From positions 133,144,190-133,208,189 of the forward strand of contig CM048553.1 of the NCBI GenBank assembly GCA_026413225.1: a DNA stretch of 64,000 nt, given 5' to 3'. Each line of letters begins with the position of its first letter. Positions within the stretch are counted from its first letter, which is position 1. A program made the position numbers and the translations under genes. The notes beneath the pieces were generated by a model that was given only the letters and a program-made list of their open reading frames with translations, ran no database searches and was not told the origin of the DNA. This DNA comes from Otis tarda (lineage: Eukaryota; Chordata; Aves; Otidiformes; Otididae). Shown here one piece after another: positions 34,463-44,038 of the stretch.

Positions 34463-34602
34463 AAAGGCTTACCCACAGATGTTACAGACAGGGATCCACT
34501 TGTTTACTGCTCCTGTAAAGACATAAGCGTATCCCTTCCCCCATGTTATAAGAGGGAACGGTCCTTCCACTTATACAAAGCTCGACTCAGACAGGAGTAT
34601 CT
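34463..34602 (-). pseudogene. pol: Tail of class II integrase
   Basis: One minus-strand frame reads LYKWKDRSLLITWGKGYAYV, then FTGAVNKWIPVCNICG and a stop. A TWG.GYA.VF block ending in W(I/V)P is the typical C-terminal, DNA-binding end of betaretroviral integrases. It is the only part of pol I can find in this provirus. It lies just upstream of env, as expected. Confidence 0.6.
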
Positions 34603-34610
34603 GTTAACCA

Positions 34611-34930
34611 TGTCAGGGGCGGGGGGGTGGGGGCGCCTGGCGGCGGCCGTAGCCCCAGACATATAAGAGGAAAGAAAACTAAAACCCGAGGTTTAAGACA
34701 AGAATAGGGAGGGATCCTTAAAGCCACCACTACAAGCAAAACAGACCATCACTAAAACCAAAGCAGGATAATGAAAAAGGGAACAAGACAACCTCCCCCC
34801 ACCCCTCCCTCTTCCCGGGCTTAACACCATCTCCACCTCCCTCCCCTGCCCGCTGAGCGGGACAGGGATGGGGGGCGGGGAGGCAGGAAGAGGGAATGGG
34901 GGTTACAGACAGTTAATCACGCACCGCTTT
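34611..34930 (-). mobile_element. LTR-derived segment of another family, replacing pol
   Basis: Several blocks match 42980-43275, which is inside the 1.1-kb LTR: ccaaag-gggataatgaaa, acctccccccacccctccct versus acttcctcccacccctctct, and gggaatgggggttacagaca versus gggaatgggggttgcagtca. The order and orientation are the same. It starts tgtcagg (34611), compatible with an LTR end, but the other side stops near ggtgcgtgattaactg, where the matching LTR continues for about 700 bp more. It therefore covers roughly the R/U5 half. It sits between gag and the integrase tail. Confidence 0.6.
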
Positions 34931-36087
34931 ATTGATATCAACGGTTTAACTGCTGCACCTACAGCAGCAGCCATGACTGTAGCCCTTTCTTGTTCTAACA
35001 TTCGCTCGGCAGCTTCCAGCAGTTGCCCTGTACTAGATCCTTTTGGCAGCACACTAAGGGCTCTCTTAGGTTTTTTTTTTCATTAGCATTATTAAAGGCA
35101 AGCATATCTAAGAACTTTGCTTTCATGTCATCATCCAGATCAGGGTGAGCCATAATTGCAGTGTGCAACCGATCAATAAATTTCCCATATGGTTCTGTGG
35201 GACCTTGCCTTACTGACATAAAGACAGGTCCGGACTTTTCATCGTGCACCCTAGCAAGCGCTCTATAAGCCAAAACTTGGCCCAGTTGTAACACTTCAGT
35301 AGCAAATTGCACTTGCCAATCAGATCGTGTGTAGGGTCCCGCTCCCATCAGCATTTGAGTTTGCACCCCGAATAATGGATCACCCTGTTGTCGACGTGAT
35401 GCAGCTGCCCTATCACAAGCAGCCTGCCAGTACTGAAAGAACTGCAGCTGCTGCGACGGTAGCAAAAGCATCTGGACAATCATTCTAATATCATAAGGAG
35501 CTAACAACTGTGACAAAAAAAATATGCTGCAACACAGATTGAGCATATGATGATTTTAGCCCATACTGAGTAACTGCACTTTTAGCTTCCTTCAATATTT
35601 TCCAGTCTAATGCTTTCCACACACTTTTCCCAGTATTATCAGTCACAACTGGAAATGCCATGGGAAAAGGCTGTCCTTCTATCACAGCATCTCGAATCAC
35701 CCCTTTCCACCTCACTGTTGGATTCTGATCCCCGGCCCCTCCCACCGGCGTCCCTTGCAAAGGTGCAAAAAGACTGATCTCACCCGATGCTCCGTTCGGA
35801 ACGAATAGGTTGGACACTGGCAGGTCTCGATGTGGCACAGGTGAAGGAGTTGACGAATTTTCCAGTGACCCTTCTAGGCGAACCTCTAGGGCTTCCAGCC
35901 TTTTTAGTGTCTCTTGCAGCTGTGCGTCCTTCAAGCCGGATGAATGTTCATCCCCCTCTTCCTCACGCCGTGGTGGCGGGGAAGAAGGTGGTAACGGGGG
36001 ATAAACCGGAGCTGTTGGCACCAGCGAAAAGGCTCGTGACTGAGCCTGCACTGGCGCAGCGTGGCGGGGTGCCTGGTGGTGGTACAT
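34931..36087 (-). pseudogene. gag: Class II gag: capsid region, frameshifted
   Basis: Two main frames (35491-36087 and 34995-35546) carry a proline-rich linker (VYPPLPPSSPPPRREEEG), an acidic helix, and the capsid N-domain (FPVVTDNTGKSVWKALDWKI, LKEAKSAVTQYG). Then follow the capsid middle (LLLPSQQLQFFQYWQAACDR) and the major homology region (VRQGPTEPYGKFIDRLHTAI). This is the betaretroviral capsid layout. A ten-base A run on the minus strand (35071-35080) shifts the frame again; beyond it the third frame continues (LLEAAERMLEQERATVMAAA) to 34931, where the foreign LTR piece starts. The zinc-knuckle region is lost. Confidence 0.85.
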
Positions 36088-36540
36088 CTGATGGTGGTGA
36101 AAAGTCTTTGGCAGTTTTTCCCTCTGGTGCCCGCATATCTATAGTTATGGGGGCTGTGGCTGCATTTCCTGGAGTCCTTGCTGGGGCTTGAACCCCCCCA
36201 CCCTCAGCACGAGCCGGGGCAGTGGCAGGGCTCGTTAAACCCAAGAACAGCATGCTGGTAGCGGAGGTGGACCCGTCGGCTGGAGTTAAGGCCGCAAAAG
36301 CAGATGCGGCAACTGAACGCTCGGCTTTCATGCTTATCAATGTTTCGTTAATTAGCTTCCACGCGGTGGAGAGTTTGCTCACCTCCTTTGATCCCTTACT
36401 TATTTCATCCCACAGCTTTTTTCTTATCTTTCCCATGTCGGGAGTTCAAAAGCATCATCAACTGTGGGGATTAATTCCCTTTTCTTTGCCCACTGCAGCA
36501 AAGCTTCTAGGACGGCCGAGTCATAACTCAGTCCTCTCAT
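35963..36540 (-). pseudogene. gag: Class II gag: N-terminal matrix part, frameshifted
   Basis: A short frame (36540-36424) reads MRGLSYDSAVLEALLQWAKK and stops. The overlapping frame (36436-35963) carries KKLWDEISKGSKEVSKLSTA, a matrix-like helical stretch, then an Ala/Pro/Thr-rich spacer. Matrix of this class usually begins with a short helix-rich segment like this. The Gly after the initiator needed for myristoylation is not seen at 36540 (the second residue is Arg). A frameshift near 36430 joins the two pieces. Confidence 0.7.
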
Positions 36541-36602
36541 AGAGAGCATAATAATTCTAGGGCTACTTCCTTTTTCATTATTGCCGGCAGTTTCACAATT
36601 GG

Positions 36603-37052
36603 TGCTCCCTGATTAAGGCGCCCCTTTTACTCCCTGATTAAGTGCTCACAATTAGTGCTCCCTGATTAAGGCACCCCTTTTATTCCTTGATTAAGTGATC
36701 ACAACTAGTGCTCCCTGATTAAGGCACCCCTTTTACTCCCTGATTAAGTGATCACAACTAGTGCTCCCTGATTAAGGCACCCTTTTTATTCCCTGATTAA
36801 GTACTCACAATTGGTGCTCCCTGATTAAGGCACCCCTTTTATTCCTTGATTAAGTACTCACAATTGGCGCTCCCTGATTAAGGCACCCCTTTTACTCCCT
36901 GATTAAGTGATCACAACTAGTGCTCCCTGATTAAGGCACCCCTTTTACTCCCTGATTAAGTGATCACAACTAGTGCTCCCTGATTAAGGCACCCCTTTTT
37001 ATTCCCTGATTAAGTACTCACAATTGGTGCTCCCTGATTAAGGGACCCCTTT
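36603..37052 (-). repeat. 53-bp minisatellite in the ERVK leader, 8 full units plus a partial ninth
   Basis: The plus-strand unit is tgctccctgattaaggcacc, then ccttttattccttgattaag, then tgatcacaactag, with variants. Each unit contains two tccctgattaag words about 26 bp apart. Units 3-4 and 7-8 share the same variants, so part of the array arose by duplication of a multi-unit block. On the sense (minus) strand, units with ttttattcc give ggaataaaa, i.e. AATAAA. The array lies between the primer-binding site and gag. Confidence 0.97.
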
Positions 37053-37218
37053 ATCGCAGCTTGTCCTGTAGCCCTGGCAGACAGAAAACCCCTGTTTCAA
37101 CGGTTCAGGCTCCGGATCGTCGCATCTGAAGGACAAATGCGTAGTCGATCATGGCCCCCGGTCGCTGCTCCTGGTGCTTCTCTGCCTCCGCCGCTCGGAT
37201 ATCAGTGTCTTCTAGTAA

Positions 37219-37236
37219 GTCCCTGTTCGGGCGCCA
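37219..37236 (-). other. Primer-binding site of the ERVK-like provirus, tRNA-Lys type
   Basis: The minus strand reads tggcgcccgaacagggac, the classical 18-base site for tRNA-Lys3, two bases after the 5' LTR. It is intact. Use of tRNA-Lys is the basis of the 'K' name for class II elements. Confidence 0.97.
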
Positions 37237-37238
37237 TT

Positions 37239-37693
37239 TGTGAGCGATGGAGGAACGTACGACAAAGACTCAATATGAGTAATAAGCGTAGTTTGATTTA
37301 TTAGTCCCAGGTGTGCATATTTATATTGCTAAGATAAAATATGCCTACTAGTCATTGCGTGATTGGCTTAAGCTCTAATGGTTACATTTGCATATCCCTC
37401 CTACTTGCAGTTAGCTAATCTGGAAAGTCGCATTAACCTGAAAGTCCCGTACTTTTCATGTTTTCACTTTCTCAAAGTTGTTTACAATCTTCTTCAAGGT
37501 TGCTTCATTTACTTTCTCACAGGCGGCCTCATTATTTTCTCACAGGTGGCTTCAGTACTTTCTTACAGGTGGCCTCATTACTTTCTCACAAGTGGCTTCA
37601 GTGATGTCCTTGAGGCCTGCTGCTCACAAACATAACAATTCCATTCGGTCTGGATTGTTCACTAAGTGTCCCTGATACTCCAGGTATCCAACA
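37239..37693 (-). mobile_element. 5' LTR of the ERVK-like provirus (455 bp)
   Basis: It pairs with 31885-32345 and has the same TG...CA ends and U3-R-U5 plan. It has four of the 23-bp U3 units where the partner has five. It also contains a 17-bp segment (near 37428-37444) absent from the partner. The two indels account for the 6-bp length difference. Confidence 0.95.
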
Positions 37694-37699
37694 CATATT

Positions 37700-38514
37700 C
37701 ACTAGATTTCCAAGAAATATTATACATGAACATTAACCTTCCTAGAAATCATTATAATATTCCCCACCCACTTGTGCATGCTCAGTCTTTTGAGTTGAGG
37801 GTCTTCTGGTGGTCTTGGGGGGTTGTCGGAGCACCCCCTCCTTGAATTCGCTGGTCAAACCCCTCCTTAAAATCTCCATATATGGTCTTGAGAACAGGTC
37901 GTGATGCTCCTTGATTTTTCTGGCTCCAAAGTGATGGCTCAGGGCCTATTTGCACAGCTGGTGTTTGAGGCCTACCTTTGTTCTGCCACCTTTCTTAATT
38001 ACCCCAGACATGCTAGGCTAACTTCTAACAAACAAGATGTTGTAACAGTCCTAAGACTCCCCATTCCCTCTAAGGACAAGTAGATTTCACATAAAATTTA
38101 ACCTATATGACTACAGTTCTATAGTTAGCAAGAATCACCTCATATTGGTATTTAATTATCAAAAATCATATTATTCTTATATTAAAGCAATCATTGGTTA
38201 ATCTCACTTAGCTCTACTCATTGGAATCCTCGATACCCAGATCGAGATGGGAAGGGTAGAAGGTTTCCTAGCAGCAAACTGGTGTCCATAATGGTTTCCT
38301 TAGTTTCCTAAAACACAATGCTACAAGTCAATTAATCTTTATCAAAATTTCCGTGGTTAACTGATTTTAAACAAAACTTAAACGTCTGTGGTTACAATTC
38401 CCGTGACTACAATTGATTCTTAACACTCCTATATTCTACAATTTACTTTTGATCAGAGCAGGCTCACTTTTTTTCATAATCAGATTTTTAACTTTTATCA
38501 TAATATTTGCTACA
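37700..38514 (-). mobile_element. 5' LTR of the class I provirus, upstream part
   Basis: This is U3 of the 5' LTR, cut from the rest by the ERVK insertion. It ends tgctaca on the plus strand and is followed by accc, the target duplication. A 458-bp internal block (37834-38291) is identical to 25397-25854 of the 3' LTR, whereas differences are concentrated on both sides. Confidence 0.95.
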
Positions 38515-38518
38515 ACCC

Positions 38519-41500
38519 CCAGATTTGCAGTCTGAGATTTTACCAAGGGAAAAACAAAGCCTTCAGTTTAAAAGGCTCTGCCCTAGATTAGTAATGAGCT
38601 AATTGCTATCAAGATTGTCAGAAGGATCTGAGAATTACCTAGTCATTAAAAAAATCCCACAAAAACCATGCACAGTGGCAAAGCAGGGTTTTGGGGTTTT
38701 CTTATGTTGGTTTTTTTTTTTTTCTTAATAATTGAATAACTGGAAACTTTAAAGATTGTTACTAACCTCTTGAATTGCTCCTGCCAGCAGAGCAGAAATC
38801 CAAGCCTCAGAATTATATAGTCATCCTAAACGGAACTATCATAGTTGGGAAGGGAAAGCTAGTCCATACCAGACCTCATTTCAAGGTGGACTTCAGTAAC
38901 AGCTCAAAGTTGAAGACATTGTAGCATCTAGACCCACAGATAACTACATGGTGGCTGAATACGGTAAAATTTTTACAGGAGATGGCTTCAATCCCTTGCC
39001 CCATTACAGCAGCTTCAAGTGATCATGATGGATTCAGCAGAAGCCATTAGCTGTCATCTATTGCAAGTGTAATGTATATTTTTGAAAGACAGTTCATACA
39101 GAATCAGCTTCATTGCATTACTCCCCTTTTAGTTTATTTGAGTCACTTGTAGTTCATAGTCATCCATATATCTGTCTTAGCCAGGTGCTTTCCATTAAAT
39201 GGAAAAGACAAAGCTGGACTGAGTATCTTCTGTATGATGGTGACAACAGTGCCCCCACAGTGTCCTGTCAGCCCCACTGCCTTATCTTAAATCACAAACA
39301 GGCAGGGTAACCACTTACACCTCTCAGGCAGATAAACAGTCGTATCCTCCTGGAAAGAGGATGAAACTATTGGCAAATGGCACTCAGTGTTTCACTATAA
39401 GAGGTTATTCCAGTACAGCATTTATTAGTGGGTAACTCTTATCTTACCTGAGGATATCCAAGAATCACCCATGAAATTTGCCAGTAACCTCAGGCACACC
39501 TCAGAATGGCTTGTTAATGGCTCGCACTGCTCTCCAGCCCACTGCCCTGGAGTGTGTTCACATCACAAATCAATGCATCTAGTATGTCTTTCCACTCTGA
39601 AAAATAGTCTGTACTAGAAGGACAAGAAAAATGCTTAGAATGATGCTTCTAATTGGTGTTTCAACATATACTGTTTGGGTTTTTTTTTCATAATTTTTTT
39701 TTTTACCAGATAAGGATTCTTTCTTAGATATTCCTTTCTCACATTTCCTCTTTAGAAACTTAAGTGTCATTTTAGCCAGTTTGTGTGCAAATATTTGTTT
39801 CCATTTCCTTTCCTTTCATAAATACTAATGTTGGTTTGTAATCCTATTTGGTTGGGTTTGGGTTTTTTTTACAAAATAAAGTTAAAATAAGCAGGAAGCC
39901 CCAGGTGATCTTGAAATGCATTTCTTTATGAGTGTTTCTTTTTCTAAATACCTCATTACTCCTATTTATGTGCTTTCCTAAGTATTTAACAAAGCAGGAG
40001 TAAGGAGGTTATTTGCACAGCATTTGCTTTTTTTTTTTCTTTTTTTTTTTCAGTTTTATGCTTCCTTACCATCCACATGAGACATGTGGATAAGACATCA
40101 CCAAAAAGCTAAACAGATCAGCTTTTGGCTAAGGCAGCTTGAGCTCTTCCAAACTGAATAGACGCATCATTTTTTCTGAAACATCTTGTGAACTGAGGTG
40201 GTTCTACTGGTCGGGAGTTGAAAGGCAAGTTCTTTACGAGGCTTAGCAAGCATGGAGAGTACACAGCTCTCCTTTCTCTTTCACCAACTGCAGTCATGTA
40301 CAGAAATCCATTACTTTTGTTCATTCACTAGTCAAAGATTCACTGGATAACAATTTACTGTTGATGAATCTTTAAGCCATTTGCTGCCACTTACTGGATA
40401 ACTAGATATCCTGCTCCATAAAAAGGAAAAAAAAAGAATCAGAAATGGGCTTACAATGAAACTCACAGTAGGCATCGCTTTAAGCCTGTGTCAGTGTAAG
40501 AAAAATGTCAAGGGCAAAATGAACATTAAAGTTGTTCCACTCACCGGAGACCGAGTTCTTTGTTAATGAGTTACAACTATAAAATGCTTGTAAACTATAC
40601 TGCCCTATTTCACTTCCTTCTTTTCTGCGTGGCTCCGTACTGGCTCTGCAAATCTGGAAGTGGGAGCAGGCAATTGGAATATCTAAATGAAAGGAAATGG
40701 AATCAATTTGCAGAAAAGTGATAAAGTAACACTTACCCGGAAGAGAAAGTACATTTTCCTACCTTTTTCATTTTATTTCTACATGATTTTATTTCCTGAG
40801 GATGCCAGTACTGATAGCATTGCTATTTCCTTAATAAAATGAGAAGTTTATTTTGTTGTGGAGAGTTTTAATGCTAGCTGCCATTGAAAAAGAGATAAAA
40901 GAACATTACAGGCTGAAAAGCCAAATATTTACAAATAGTAGCCAGGACTAAGAGGATAGAAATAAGACAGTGCATTTACACTACAATCTAGTCTTTAGTC
41001 ATGCAACAACACACTGTTTTGATGGAATCGTTGCGTAACTCGGAAGTGGATGGTAGGGTACAGCCCACATGTATTTGATCTTTCCTTACTTTTCAGTCCC
41101 TCTTCCCTTACCTACTACACACTACTGAAACCCGGATCTGAAGGCAGAACTATTAATTTATTCTCAGGTTGTCCTGCAGAAGCATTATCTTATTATCCAG
41201 GCATTCCACAACTACAAATCTATTTTTCTATTTTTTAATCTATTTTTCATGGTCCCTCTCTGGGAAGAAGAAAATCGCTGTGAATTTCTCACTTCACAGC
41301 TGACAGCTGACATGTAATCAGCGATGTCCACAATATTTTCATAAATCAAGAAGCCAGCTCTCAAGTAGGCAGTCTGGAAGAGAGAAACATCACCAGTAGC
41401 CACTTTTGAGAAGTCTGATTTTGGTAGCGTGTATAAGGTTTCTGTGAGAGAGCCAAGGACAGAGCACAGTTCTGCACCGCGACACCGGTTTCCTTGGCTG

Positions 41501-42909
41501 TGCCTCTTTCAGTTCCTTAAGTAATATGGCCAGGGTCCAACAGCTTCCTTCAGTCAATAAACCTGATCCATCCCCAAAACAGGTCCATGACATCCATCAG
41601 TTGAGCTGAGATCTCAGGACAATACAAAGTAATCATACATTTTAAATTTCTGGCACAGGTGAGAGTAGGTGTCTGATGTTCCCTTTTGTACAGTAGCCCA
41701 AGGGTAATAGACTTTGGCATTTCCCTGGATTTCACTAGCCAAATTTTGAGGTTGACCTTTTCTATTTCAGCTCCCCAGATGCCTTCCTGATTGGTCAGGA
41801 GATGCCAGGACTTGCTCCCCGGTGACGCAAACCAGTTGAACTGGGCAAGCAGGGAACATCATAGGTCAGTTCAACATGTCCTCCAAGTTGTTCTCATGTA
41901 TCACCTTTTGATGAACTACAAAGTACAAAAACTGGGATATGAAAAATGATGACTTTGTGGTTCAGTGTTTCCTGTTGCACAGAGGGATGTAAGGTACAGA
42001 GTAATACCCTCATGGTGTGACCAGTAACCCATTCCTCTATATTGCTTTCTGACTTTCTCACAAATTCCTCTCAGCATTTTTAATAATTATTATTTGTTAT
42101 TTTAACAGTAGAAAATGTTGAGAAATGAGAGAAATGAGAAATCTTTTCTTAAAAGTCACCCTGTAACAGCAAAGCTGTCTCTAGTTCTATTACTACACAG
42201 CTTACCTAAGCAAAATGTTAAGAAACTGCAAAAAGCAAAGCCTCCTGATTCAGAAGGAAATGTGAGCTTATGCATGCTAGACTTCTCCCAGACAGGTTTG
42301 CATCCCTCATCTCCATAAAGCGGAAAAGTATTCAGAAGTGGAGCATAACCAGTGCAGCAACCTCCAGGGCAATCATACGGAACTTATCCATTAATTGTTT
42401 CATTTCTTCATTGCATGGCCTTTTTTTAGAATAAAAAAAAACCACCAAACCCAACCACACAGCATTTTTTTGGTGCTGTGCACACAGCTGGCTGTGGACC
42501 AACTAAGGAGCAACACTGTGCCCCAGCCGACTTCCATGGCCTTCACAGCTCCAAGCAAGAGCTTGTCTAAGGAGCACGGAGTCGCTGCTGCATCGCCTGT
42601 GCTGCCTGCATGGGCAGGGAGGAAGTCAGGAATGCTGCAGTGTGGCTTGGGGACAGAGGACAGGGAGACAACAGCAGCCGCTTGTGGGTATGTGGGACGA
42701 AGGAGCTTCCTCTTCCTCCTTGTTGGGCTCTGGGTGAGGACAGTCCGGTCTATAAACAGCCATGGCTCAGAGTGGCTGTTACGAGAGAAAAAGCTCCATG
42801 TCCACTGATGGAGAGGTGGCGTTTGAGCTTTGCCTGAAGGCACAGACATTTTTAACATAGCTGCTGGGCTGTTTTCCAGTCATAAAGTGGAGCAGGTCTT
42901 ACAACATGA
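38519..42909. other. Non-coding stretch
   Basis: No gene recognised. Poly(T) runs occur at 38710-38725, 39690-39705 and 40028-40052. A 137-codon plus frame (42395-42808) and a 152-codon minus frame (42400-42858) overlap each other, have no domain, and at least one must be chance. Confidence 0.5.
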
Positions 42910-42914
42910 CAAGC

Positions 42915-44033
42915 TGTCATAGTTTAGCCCCGCTCAGGACCAAGCTACACAGTTTCTCACTCACTCTCCCCACCCTCTGAGAGAATGGGAGAGAGATAAT
43001 ATAACAACAAAAAAAAAGCTCAAGGTTTGAGATAAGGACAGGGGGCGATGATTCAAATTACCGTTATGGGCAAAACACATTTAACTTGGGGAAAACTATT
43101 TCAATTTATTATTAAGAAAACCAAAGTGGGATAATGAAAGAGAGCAAAGATAACTTCCTCCCACCCCTCTCTCTTCCTAAGCTTAACTGCTTCATTTCAA
43201 ATTATCTCTACCTTCTTCCCCCCATCCCCAAGAGGCACAGGGAGGGACTAGGGAATGGGGGTTGCAGTCAGTTCATCACACATTGTTTTTCAATGCTCCT
43301 TCCTCCTTGGGGGAAGAACTCCTCACATTCCTCCCCTGCTCCAGCGTGGGGTCCCTCCCACGGGCCACAGTCCTTCGTGAAACCGCTCCAGCGCGGGTCC
43401 TTTTCTATGGGGTTCCTCAGGAACCAGCTGTCCCAGTGCAGGCCCTCCTTGGGCCACAGCCTCCTTTCAGCATCCGCCTGCCCCAGCGTGGGGTCCTCCA
43501 CGGGCTGCAGGTGGATCTCTGCTCCTCCATGGGCCTCCATGGGCTGCAGGGGGACAGCCTGCTTCACCATGGGCTGCACCACAGGCTGCAGGGGAATTCT
43601 GGCCAGGAGCAACATTACTCCTCACCCTTCTTCTTCACTTACCTTGGTGTCTGCAGCTGTTCCTCTCACAAGAAATTCTTCACAGTCAGGCTCAGGCAGA
43701 CGCCTCTCAGGTTCTCTTCACATCTCCTCTCTTCACTTCTCTCGGCCGGGTTGAGTCGAGCCCAGGAAGCCAGAGGGCGAGGGCTGCAAGGCCCACAAGG
43801 CTCGCACCTCCCCTTCGCTGCCTGTGCTTCTGCTTCTTCACCTTTTTAAAAATTATTTTCACCTTCTTAAATATGTTATCATGGAGGCATTATCACTGTT
43901 ACCAGTGAGCTTGGCCCTGGCCAGCAGCGAGTCTGCCCTAGACCCAGCCAGGTCCACTGGACAAAGAGGAAACTTCTATCAGCTTCTCACAGAAGCTGCC
44001 ACCGTAGCCCCCCTGCTACACAAACCCACCACA
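42915..44033 (-). mobile_element. Solo LTR of a long avian ERVL-type family, 1119 bp
   Basis: It runs from tgtcatagtttagccccgct to ctacacaaacccaccaca on the plus strand and is flanked by caagc at 42910-42914 and 44034-44038. Sense is minus: a TATA-like atatttaag near 43867-43874 and an AATAAA near 43106-43111. Its R region is GC-rich and built of imperfect repeats around gctccagcgtgggg (about 43338, 43385, 43431 and 43482). A 115-codon minus frame (43268-43615) covers that repeat and encodes LQPxxxH/D-type repeats such as IPLQPVVQPMVKQAVPLQPM. No internal retroviral sequence adjoins. Confidence 0.82.
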
Positions 44034-44038
44034 CAAGC

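Larger units (their letters stand above)
31885..37693 (-). mobile_element. Class II (ERVK/beta-like) mosaic provirus nested in the class I 5' LTR
   Basis: Paired LTRs (31885-32345 and 37239-37693) are flanked by catatt at 31879-31884 and 37694-37699, a 6-bp duplication as made by alpha- and betaretroviral integrases. The 3' LTR at 24660 keeps the empty site. Read leftward, it holds a tRNA-Lys-type primer-binding site, a minisatellite leader, a frameshifted gag, an LTR fragment of another family, the integrase tail, two env remnants with other LTR sequence between them, a polypurine tract and the 3' LTR. Most of pol is missing, so it must have been mobilised in trans if it inserted in this form; alternatively the losses came afterwards. 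Confidence 0.93.
24660..38514 (-). mobile_element. Class I (gamma-like) endogenous retrovirus, carrying two later insertions
   Basis: The provirus reads leftward: 5' LTR (31725-31884 plus 37700-38514), primer-binding site, gag, protease, RT, RNase H, partial integrase, partial env, polypurine tract, 3' LTR (24660-26077). It is flanked by the direct repeat accc (24656-24659 and 38515-38518), the 4-bp duplication normal for gammaretroviral integrases. The span is 13,855 bp because an ERVK-like provirus of 5.8 kb sits in the 5' LTR and a 438-bp LTR sits in the 3' LTR; without them it is about 7.6 kb. Stops, frameshifts and a deletion from integrase into env make it defective. The gag and pol motifs, the single zinc knuckle and the in-frame gag-pol arrangement all support class I. 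Confidence 0.95.

Noticed and set aside
35071-35080. Possible gag-pro slippery site (ten A then C on the sense strand)
   Set aside because: It lies at the end of the capsid region, not after nucleocapsid, and a shifted frame simply resumes capsid-like sequence; a length mutation of the A run is the simpler explanation.
36603-37052. Regular repeat array considered as a CRISPR-like array
   Set aside because: The units are directly adjacent without unique spacers, and the array lies in a retroviral leader in vertebrate DNA; it is a minisatellite.
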